From Bifidobacterium catenulatum PV20-2 (GTDB taxonomy: Bacteria > Actinomycetota > Actinomycetes > Actinomycetales > Bifidobacteriaceae), in the NCBI RefSeq assembly GCF_000800455.1, contig NZ_CP007456.1, forward strand, positions 2,046,001 through 2,110,000: a DNA stretch of 64,000 nt. Reading direction: 5' to 3'. Below are positions 53,236 through 60,715 of the stretch, piece by piece. Position numbers and translations under genes: made by a program. The stretch's first letter is position 1; each line of letters begins with the position of its first letter. A model generated the notes under the pieces. The model worked only from the letters and a program-made list of their open reading frames with translations, searched no databases and was not told the origin of the DNA.

Positions 53236-55098
53236 TCAGTCCATCTTAAGATAATGCTTCCAGTACTTCACTGAGGTCAATTCCTTACGGGCTGCGGCGT
53301 ATTCCTGGCGCAGACGCTTGATATTTGCCTTGTAGTACTTGAGATCTCTTGCGTAACGCTTCTTAATCTCCTGGTAGCGCTTCACATCCTTGGTGCGGAT
53401 GAGGCCTTTGCGGTTGTACCAATCGAGAACAACAAGCTTGTGCTTGCCACGAATCGCGCCGGCCGGATACAGCCATCCCTGCAGTGGAATGACAGCATAG
53501 CCAGTGCCATCCTTCTTGAAATAGCGCTGGTTGTTGTCGGTGATAAGGTCTTCCAGTCGTTCGGGTAGGCTACGGGACTTATCTCCATCAATCAGCTGAC
53601 GATCGATGTCCTTGATACGCAGACCATTCAATTCGGCATCAGCGTCAATCCGAGACTGAAGAGTCGCAAAGTCCACAAGCTGTTCCTTGTTACGGTTCGC
53701 GGCCATAAAGCTCTTCTCCGCCTGACCGGGCTTCTTGATGAATTCAGGACCCTTCAGGAAGTCCTCAAAAGCATCTAGGCACAGCTCTGCGTTGGCGTAA
53801 CCGAACTTCTTCAGCTCAAGACGAATGTTGTTGTGCAACTCATACATGAAGTCGGCCTTCGGGGCCATGCCGCACGTCGCCTGTGCAATCATCGTGTTAC
53901 GGGTGGTCTGGTAGCGTTCCACTGCTGCGTTATAGCGCTCGAAGAACGACATATGCCACACACACAGGCCGTTCATGGTGATAAATCCAGTCTGACAGCG
54001 AATGCCATACTCGGCATCGTCACAACGAACGAACACGGGAAGGGGTAGGCCGTTCTTCTCAATCACGGAAATCGGAATGCAGCAGTACCACCATGCGGCA
54101 TACATGTTGTTCCGCTGCCACTTGGTCGGCGTGTACATCTCGTTGTACACCAGATCCTCGAACAGAGTCAGACGCAATAGCGGCTTGCAACCGGCAAAAG
54201 TGCCCTGCTGAGTCATGTTGCCGATGTCTTCCCACTGGTCCTCGCCGACCTCATAGTTCAGCATCGCACCGCTGATCATGTCATTACGATGCTCAGGCTT
54301 GAGAATGCGCAGCAAATTATAAGTACGCTTGATGCTTTCCGGGGAGACCGCGACATCGTCATCCATCAGCAGAATGTTCGTGGCCTTTGGAATCTGTTCC
54401 ATGGCGGTGATCATGCCACGGGTAAAGCCGCCGGCACCACCAACGTTATCGTTCGGCACGACCTGGACGCGGTTTCCGCTCAGCTTCTCGGCATCGAGAG
54501 TACGGCCATTATCAATCACATACATATGGAAATGATCGGCAATCGAATCACCGGAATTGATGATCTTATCCTTGACCAGGCCGATGTTGCGTTCAATGAA
54601 CGCTTCCTTCTTGAAGGTGGTGGTGGACAGCACCAGCTCAACGTCGTTCAGCTCACCATCGATGCCAAGCTCGTAGTAGCTGTTACGAATGGCGACCGCA
54701 CCCTCCGTCTTGATGAGGAAACCGACAATCACCATGTCATCGGTGATTGTAAGAGGCAGATCGGCAACCTGCCAGTCATCAGAAGCGCTCAGTACCTTCG
54801 AAGCCCCCTCGACAGGCAGCGGATCATGTGCGAAAGCATCACCCATGGTCTGTTGCACCTCACAGGCAGCACCCTTAAGCTCAAGATGCAGCATGAAGCT
54901 TGTTGCACTTGTGTACTTCCGCAGCTTCATTACGGACAAGGAATTGAAATACGTGCTGAAGTCGAAGGTCCCCGCATTAAACATCTTCCACTCGCCAAAT
55001 TGTTCGTCGAAAACAACAGGCTGATCGGAACGGCAGTACAGCGCCGGGTAAGCGACAGAGCGAGGGTTCGTTTCCAGAAGGATATTTGCGAATTTCAT
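53236..55098 (-). CDS. GlfT-like galactofuranosyltransferase (GT2), second copy
   Basis: About 620 residues, the same architecture as the protein at 48914-50932: beta-rich start, then ELVLSTTTFKKEAFIERN, NDNVGGAGGFTRGMITAM, the metal motif NILLMDDDVAVSPESI (near residue 245), YAAWWYCCIP, VRCDDAEYGIRC (near 358) and GLCVWHMSF. In mycobacteria GlfT1 and GlfT2 act in sequence, so two copies beside glf are expected to start and extend the galactan. The start is uncertain: I prefer ATG 55098 (MKFANILLETNP); ATG 55107 and upstream starts lack a better ribosome-binding site. Confidence 0.88.
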   Translation of the reverse strand: MKFANILLETNPRSVAYPALYCRSDQPVVFDEQFGEWKMFNAGTFDFSTYFNSLSVMKLRKYTSATSFMLHLELKGAACEVQQTMGDAFAHDPLPVEGASKVLSASDDWQVADLPLTITDDMVIVGFLIKTEGAVAIRNSYYELGIDGELNDVELVLSTTTFKKEAFIERNIGLVKDKIINSGDSIADHFHMYVIDNGRTLDAEKLSGNRVQVVPNDNVGGAGGFTRGMITAMEQIPKATNILLMDDDVAVSPESIKRTYNLLRILKPEHRNDMISGAMLNYEVGEDQWEDIGNMTQQGTFAGCKPLLRLTLFEDLVYNEMYTPTKWQRNNMYAAWWYCCIPISVIEKNGLPLPVFVRCDDAEYGIRCQTGFITMNGLCVWHMSFFERYNAAVERYQTTRNTMIAQATCGMAPKADFMYELHNNIRLELKKFGYANAELCLDAFEDFLKGPEFIKKPGQAEKSFMAANRNKEQLVDFATLQSRIDADAELNGLRIKDIDRQLIDGDKSRSLPERLEDLITDNNQRYFKKDGTGYAVIPLQGWLYPAGAIRGKHKLVVLDWYNRKGLIRTKDVKRYQEIKKRYARDLKYYKANIKRLRQEYAAARKELTSVKYWKHYLKMD

Positions 55099-55170
55099 CG
55101 AAACCATATTCCATAGACTAGCGTAAACCCTTGAAGAGAAGGCGTACACTTCTCAAACGAGTATTTCAGA

Positions 55171-56241
55171 CTATTCCGTTACACTAACCATATTTGTCTT
55201 ATGCTTCTTCTTCGTCAGCTGAGGATAAAACCATTCATTGATCACCGGAATGTGATACAGCAGCGCGGCACCGATAAGATCTATCGGCAGTCGAACAATG
55301 AAACTCAACATAACCAGAGGAACTTGAGGAAACGCCGTACGCAACACTCCTAGATACATCTGCCAGGGCAATGCGTCATCTTCAATCAAGTGCACGCACA
55401 AAATAGCAAGACTTGCCTGACCGATGCTGCTTAACGCACTTCCCAACACCGAAACCCGATCGATCAACTGTGAGATGCCAACAACACACAGTGTTCCCGC
55501 AATGCTGCCGATTACGGCCAGGACAGGGCGCGAACCATAGTTATTGACGGCCATGCTCATGCCACCGAAAAGCATGATGTCGGCCACCCAAATAACAAAC
55601 GCGATAGCCCATACACAGGGGAACCTCTTCATCATGCCGAGCACATCGTATTTCTTGGCAAGATACCCCAGATAAAGGAACGCGACCGCACACATTCCGG
55701 ATTGAATGCTCCACGGCAGCAGTACATATCGCGAGGAAACATAGCCGACAGCGAAGCACAGCACCACCCAGACAGGGATAATAGGGAGCCTTGCAAGACA
55801 ATGCAGCAGCAGACGAGCCCAAAACAGTGCGAGCAGGAACCAGATCGCGCCGATTCTCAGGTCTACTCGCCAGAGCGTCAGATTCGAGATATCGCCGCTT
55901 CCATATATCGCGGCCATACCCCACTGTCGAAGGGCAATCGCACGGCTTTCATGGTCGAGCGTCGCCATGCAGGTCACGCCGACAAGCACGCACAATGCCG
56001 TCACCGCGTAGGTGAGCAGCAGCTGTTTTGCCTCCTTCATCCAGCGGAATCGTCTTTCCGGATGCATGAAATACCCGGAAAGAATGAAGAAAAGCGGCAT
56101 ATGGAATGAAAAACAGATGGACAGAACAACCTCAGCCGTGCGATGGGGTACAAATAGGTTCGTTTCAATGGCACTGTGTCCCAATATCACAGCCAGAATG
56201 GCTATACCCTTGGCAATATCGAAAAATCTAATACGTTGCAT
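55171..56241 (-). CDS. Acyltransferase family 3 membrane protein
   Basis: 356 residues, about ten membrane helices. RIRFFDIAKGIAILAVILGHSAIETNLFVP holds the conserved Arg and His of the acyltransferase_3 family, and FSFHMPLFFILSGYF the next motif. Such proteins acetylate or succinylate surface sugars from the cytosolic acyl-CoA pool. Its position between the GlfT-like and GT39-like genes suggests a modification of the same polymer. Confidence 0.9.
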   Translation of the reverse strand: MQRIRFFDIAKGIAILAVILGHSAIETNLFVPHRTAEVVLSICFSFHMPLFFILSGYFMHPERRFRWMKEAKQLLLTYAVTALCVLVGVTCMATLDHESRAIALRQWGMAAIYGSGDISNLTLWRVDLRIGAIWFLLALFWARLLLHCLARLPIIPVWVVLCFAVGYVSSRYVLLPWSIQSGMCAVAFLYLGYLAKKYDVLGMMKRFPCVWAIAFVIWVADIMLFGGMSMAVNNYGSRPVLAVIGSIAGTLCVVGISQLIDRVSVLGSALSSIGQASLAILCVHLIEDDALPWQMYLGVLRTAFPQVPLVMLSFIVRLPIDLIGAALLYHIPVINEWFYPQLTKKKHKTNMVSVTE

Positions 56242-56496
56242 ACTCTCTCAAGTCTCTTGTTGGCGCGTTCTCTCTACCGCTTGTCAGACGTTTTATCGGA
56301 CGTTGTAGGCCAAGCAATTGCTGCAATGCACGCCACATCACAACCTGACCCATACGATTTGAACTGCCTCCCATTTTTTGGACAACAGAAGTGGGAGGCA
56401 ATTCAAATCAGTCCACTTCATCCCATCATCTCCCATCAAGTTAGGGGAAATGTGGAACGCTGATAATGGTCAAGCCGGTTCAAAAATCAGTTCATA
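56242..56496. other. Intergenic region with an 18-bp perfect-like hairpin
   Basis: 255 bases between two minus-strand genes. The only structure is the hairpin at 56356-56409 (separate entry). No ORF is supported. Confidence 0.5.
56356..56409. repeat. 18-bp inverted repeat, possible IS end pair or terminator
   Basis: GATTTGAACTGCCTCCCA (56356-56373) pairs with TGGGAGGCAATTCAAATC (56392-56409) with one mismatch; loop 18 bases. The sequence TGAACTGCCTCCCA looks like the end of an IS3-type element, and both ends back to back would be a solo remnant. It could also terminate the GT39-like transcript. Confidence 0.6.
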
Positions 56497-58215
56497 TCAG
56501 TCTATGCCGGTATCGGCAGCGAGTTGTGTTGATATTTGCTCATGCTTACCTGTGATAATGCGAGAGAACTTACCCATGAGGCGTGCAGCTCCGTTCTCAA
56601 TATCGAGAAGCCCTTGTCCAGAATATGTCAGCAGCACCACATAGGCAGGCATAGCATATTGAGCTTTGGCTTCCCACAGCACATAGATGCAGAAAATGCC
56701 AAGACATACGGTGATGGGAAGCAGCTGCTCAATGCGGAAGCGTTTACGCAGTCCTATGAGCACGGTAGCAGCAGCTGCGAGAGTGAGGAACTGGAAAGCG
56801 TCACTGGCGCGTAGGATAATCGTATTGGTTTTGCCATAATACACAGAGTGAACTAAGTGAGTCATAGGACGGTCAGACATGGGAGTAGAGCTATGGTTAC
56901 TTGGTACTGCAGACCAATTACTATTGACCAGTGATTCATAAGTGGGATCAAACCAAATAGTTGCCTGTTTTTGTATAAAGAATCGAATGGCAAATGTTGG
57001 GTTTTGAACAAATCTTGTCAAGGACCGTTTGATAGATTCCTCTGAATCAGCTGCTGCCACTTCAGGATTGTAGTCAGCTGTCCACCCCCAAGGGTAACCA
57101 TTGTACCATCCTGGATTGGCTGATCCTGTAACCCATGAAGGTGCATCGGGTAGACGGTTGCCATACTCATCTCCCTGTAATCCCATGGCAATCCATGTGG
57201 TCTTGCCTAGTCCGTTGTCCGTTACCACATCGTATTTCTTTTCCATCATGGCGAAGAAACCATGGGAACAGGCAGCATACACTACGATCGGCACGATAAT
57301 GCCTGCAATGCCATGCCAATTACGCTTGACCATCGCATGGAGAAGAAAGATAAGGCACATAGCCATAAGCACGACAATCATCGTGGATTTCAGCAGGACA
57401 CTGACGGTGATAGCCATGGACGCAAAGATCAAGTGACGCCAAGTATGCGTTTCCATGAACTTCGCTTGCCAAAGGATTGCCGCAAGGGCGAATGGCAATG
57501 AGGGGACGTTGCCATATGCAAAAGTAGAGTACAGGAACAGCGGCAGAAAGAAGAACGAGAACAGACCGGTCATGACCGCTGCCTTGTCGGAAAAAAGCTG
57601 ACGCGACAGACGCACCAGCAACAATGCCGTGGCCCCAGCGCATATGGCGTTGAGGAACTCCAAAGCAATGTATAGCTGACCATCCCCCACCATTTCCAGT
57701 AGCAGTCGGATGACCATGACGAATGGCATTTGATAAGGGTATCGTTCCATGTACCAGCCGTTCCACATGGGCATATCATCGGTACCGAGTTCTTTGGCGG
57801 CATTGATAAGGTCCAATGAGTCATATGCGGGGAAGGTGTCGCTGGCTATGGCCCATGCGGTGCTCGCAACAATCATATAGCAGCAAACAATCCACGACAG
57901 GACATTGACATTAATTCGTTCCAGAACATTGCATCGGCGTAACAGCGCAACTACCGCAATGGCGGCTATGGATAATACGACAACAGGCCATGCCGCATTG
58001 GTGAGATATTCGGCTTTCTCCGTGTATGACGGATAGAACGTCGTGAACATTAATGCGCCCAGGCCGATGCAGGAAAAGACGATGATTCCCATCCAGAGAA
58101 TGATTCGAGACAGAACGTTGCCTACGACCGGCATGATGTACCGCCGCTGTTGCGATTTGGCCGTGGAGCCGTTCGGCTTGGCCTGTGTTTCTGCCGATGA
58201 AGTAATAGATGACAT
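56497..58215 (-). CDS. Polytopic membrane glycosyltransferase (GT39/GT83-like)
   Basis: 572 residues with about eleven helices. The first external loop contains ASDTFPAYDSLDLINAAKELG and MWNGWYMERYPYQMPF, similar to the acidic catalytic loop of lipid-phosphate-sugar-dependent GT-C enzymes. A large external domain (about 340-470: NGLGKTTWIAMGLQGDEYG) follows. It probably adds a sugar from a polyprenyl-phosphate donor outside the membrane; the GtrB-like enzyme encoded at 59691 could make that donor. ATG at 58215 (MSSITSSAET) after GAGAGAAACGAT; the open frame upstream is not membrane-protein-like. Confidence 0.75.
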   Translation of the reverse strand: MSSITSSAETQAKPNGSTAKSQQRRYIMPVVGNVLSRIILWMGIIVFSCIGLGALMFTTFYPSYTEKAEYLTNAAWPVVVLSIAAIAVVALLRRCNVLERINVNVLSWIVCCYMIVASTAWAIASDTFPAYDSLDLINAAKELGTDDMPMWNGWYMERYPYQMPFVMVIRLLLEMVGDGQLYIALEFLNAICAGATALLLVRLSRQLFSDKAAVMTGLFSFFFLPLFLYSTFAYGNVPSLPFALAAILWQAKFMETHTWRHLIFASMAITVSVLLKSTMIVVLMAMCLIFLLHAMVKRNWHGIAGIIVPIVVYAACSHGFFAMMEKKYDVVTDNGLGKTTWIAMGLQGDEYGNRLPDAPSWVTGSANPGWYNGYPWGWTADYNPEVAAADSEESIKRSLTRFVQNPTFAIRFFIQKQATIWFDPTYESLVNSNWSAVPSNHSSTPMSDRPMTHLVHSVYYGKTNTIILRASDAFQFLTLAAAATVLIGLRKRFRIEQLLPITVCLGIFCIYVLWEAKAQYAMPAYVVLLTYSGQGLLDIENGAARLMGKFSRIITGKHEQISTQLAADTGID

Positions 58216-58916
58216 ATCGTTTCTCTCGTTTGACTGTTCTGATAGTCGATGATAACAAGAATTATGCCATTTAATGGTGGCTGTATCCTGCTTCTTCAGC
58301 AATTCTGGGAAGAAAATATTGTTCCTCGGCACATGGTATGTCCCCTGCAAGCAGACAATCGATGATGGCACGGATGAGAAACCGTGCAATGCCGCTAGCA
58401 TGTCCGACAACGAGACCCGCAGCAGCGACAACATCAGATTCCAAGGCGTGATGTCATCCTTTCAGAATATCGAGAATCGGATACTTGCCAAATCCGCTCA
58501 TCGCCATGCTAAAGCCACTGAATTGACAGATGAATGCCCCAGCCAATCACGAGTACTGCCCAATCCCTGGGTGAGCAATTGATTGCCCAATCACGTTGTG
58601 TTGCCGCACGAGATAGCCTATATAGATGAAGAGCAAAGATGCCATGCCAGATTACAGGCTGGGGGTAGAACACCTTGGCACTAAAATATCCGAGGCCTTT
58701 CGCTGTCCGTCGCGAAGATCCCAACAACCCCAGCACAGCACTTCTCAAAAATTTTAAGAAGTTCCGGCAAGTATGCAGAAGTTAAAGAATGGCCATGTGC
58801 ATTATATAAGGCAACACGGAAGCGATACATCGGGCCCGAGTTCTAAATAGAAGCGCAACACCTGTCTATGGTCGGAAGTGTTCAGATTCATGACCGGAGA
58901 AAGTGTCGCGCTTGGT
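58216..58916. other. Gene-poor stretch with decayed sequence
   Basis: 700 bases. On the minus strand around 58509-58680 a frame encodes KVFYPQPVIWHGIFALHLYRLS, hydrophobic and protein-like, but without a start site; I take it for a fragment of a membrane-protein gene. A hairpin ACTTCT/AGAAGT around 58740-58762 follows. No intact gene is supported. Confidence 0.45.
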
Positions 58917-59511
58917 ATGAAAGCGTATTCCCACCTGTCGGCAGAGGAACGTGTCCGGATCGACGAATTGCGGAACCGGGAGGGGCTTGGCGTGCGCCAA
59001 ACAGTCCTGAGAATCGGCCGTGACAAGTCGACCGTCATTCGCGAGCTGAAACGCGGCCTGTGGTCCGCGTCCAACGAGAACGACCCGTATCGTCCCTGCC
59101 GGTCGAGCTGCTCGAAGACGGACGCGTGGACATCGCGGCCGTTCCATTCGGCCATGGCCGAGCGGAGGAAGGCCGAACAACGGGCCTGCCGGCCACGCAG
59201 GCCCACGCGCATGGCGTACCCGCCGCCGCTCTCCCGGGTCATGGACGCGCTCAGGAGGGGATAGACGCCCAAGAGGATTAAGGGGTGGCTGAAGGTCGAA
59301 TGAGAACCGCAACGGGCGCATCCGCCGTTGCCTACCCAAGAGGACCGGACGACCTGTCGAATGCGGGCCTGCCGGCCATCGTCGACGAGATCAACGACAC
59401 CCCCATGAAGGTCCTGGACCGGGAAACGTCCAACGAGGTTTGGCACCGCGAACTCGGCAAGGCGCCCTCGAAGACCAGCTGCCCAAAGACGAACGTTGCA
59501 CTTATAAATTG
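58917..59511 (+). pseudogene. Decayed IS30-family transposase
   Basis: MKAYSHLSAEERVRIDELRNREGLGVRQTVLRIGRDKSTVIRELKRG is the IS30 N-terminal HTH. The frame then shifts (YRPCR, VELLEDGR), returns (TSRPFHSAMAERRKAEQRACRPRRP, MDALRRG), hits a stop at 59262-59264 and again in KGWLKVE-stop. The catalytic middle is deleted. The C-terminus survives as AIVDEINDTPMKVLDRETSNEVWH (59373-59450). About 600 of 1000-1200 bases remain. Confidence 0.85.
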
Positions 59512-59690
59512 AATTCGGGTATCAAGAAGACAACTTTTTTCAATGTTCTTTTAAAAACTCAATATGCGGTGGGACTTCGTATCTGATTCCGAAAGAATTT
59601 GCCACTATAACACCCATCGCACCTTTACATGTATCATGTACATGTAAAACAAAAGATTGTCCTCATTAAGCGCAAAAGGATACACCCCCA

Positions 59691-60662
59691 ATGCTCGTCA
59701 GTTTCGTCGTTCCATGCTACAACGAAGAAGAGTCTTTGCCTCTTTTCTACGATGAGGCTTGCCGTGTCGCCAACGTTCTGCATCAACAGTCCCATGCTGA
59801 AGCAGAGTTCATCTTCGTTGACGATGGTTCTGGCGATAAAACTCTCGAAAAGCTTCGAGCATTGCATGCAAAAGATGAACGAGTCCATTACATTTCTTTC
59901 TCCCGAAATTTCGGCAAAGAAGCTGGTTTATATGCGGGATTAAAAGCCGCGAAAGGCGACTATGTAGCCACCCTAGACGCCGATCTTCAAGACCCACCAT
60001 CTCTGATACCAAAGATGCTTCAATTCCTTCTTGAGAACAAGGATTATGATTGTGTAGCAACACGCAGGAAAACCCGTAAAGGCGAACCACCAATTCGCAG
60101 TTTTTTCGCAAAGATGTTCTATCGAATCATCAACAAAATGTCTGGAACGGAAATCGTAGACGGAGCACGCGATTTTCGCTTCATGACAAGAAAGTTTGTT
60201 GACGCGGTCTTATCATTAAGTGAATATAACCGCTTCTCTAAAGGCATTTTTTCGTGGGTTGGATTTAAAACCCATTGGATTTCATATGAAAATATTGAAC
60301 GCGCAGCCGGAAAAACAAAGTGGAATTTCTGGTCATTGTTTAAATATTCTATTGAAGGAATCGCCGGATTCTCTACAGTACCGCTTGCACTGTCTTCTTT
60401 CCTAGGTGTCTTCTGCTGTCTCGTCGCATTCATAGGCATCATCGTTGTTGTAGTCCGTGCTTTGCTTTTTGGTGACCCAGTTGCAGGATGGCCAAGCATG
60501 ATTAGCGTTATGCTACTCATCGGCGGCCTTCAGCTATTTTGCATAGGCATCGTAGGGGAATACCTATCCAAGACCTATACCGAGGTCAAGCATCGTCCAC
60601 TCTATCTCACTAAAGAAACGGACGGGGAAGATCGTCGATTCACACCGTCCGCAAACGCATAA
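59691..60662 (+). CDS. GtrB-like family 2 glycosyltransferase
   Basis: 323 residues. GT-A start LVSFVVPCYNEEESLPLFYDEA, VDDGSGDKTLEKLRAL, RNFGKEAGLYAGLKAAKGDYVATLDADLQDPPSLIP with the metal DAD, GARDFRFMTRKFVDAVL, and two C-terminal helices (VPLALSSFLGVFCCLVAFIGIIVVVVRALLF, ISVMLLIGGLQLFCIGIVGEYL) are typical of the bactoprenol-phosphate glucosyltransferase/dolichol-phosphate-mannose-synthase-like GtrB family. It makes a lipid-phosphate sugar donor, plausibly for the GT39-like enzyme. A+T-rich like the LTA-synthase-like gene. Confidence 0.92.
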   Translation: MLVSFVVPCYNEEESLPLFYDEACRVANVLHQQSHAEAEFIFVDDGSGDKTLEKLRALHAKDERVHYISFSRNFGKEAGLYAGLKAAKGDYVATLDADLQDPPSLIPKMLQFLLENKDYDCVATRRKTRKGEPPIRSFFAKMFYRIINKMSGTEIVDGARDFRFMTRKFVDAVLSLSEYNRFSKGIFSWVGFKTHWISYENIERAAGKTKWNFWSLFKYSIEGIAGFSTVPLALSSFLGVFCCLVAFIGIIVVVVRALLFGDPVAGWPSMISVMLLIGGLQLFCIGIVGEYLSKTYTEVKHRPLYLTKETDGEDRRFTPSANA

Positions 60663-60666
60663 CGCG

Positions 60667-60705
60667 TATCGCGCAGTTTGATCGTCTGGATCAAACTGCG
60701 CGATA
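60667..60705. terminator. Bidirectional terminator between GtrB-like and lysozyme genes
   Basis: Perfect 17-bp stem (60667-60683 with 60689-60705), five-base loop, between two convergent genes and 4 and 10 bases from their stops. Confidence 0.85.
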
Positions 60706-60715
60706 TAGACACAAA

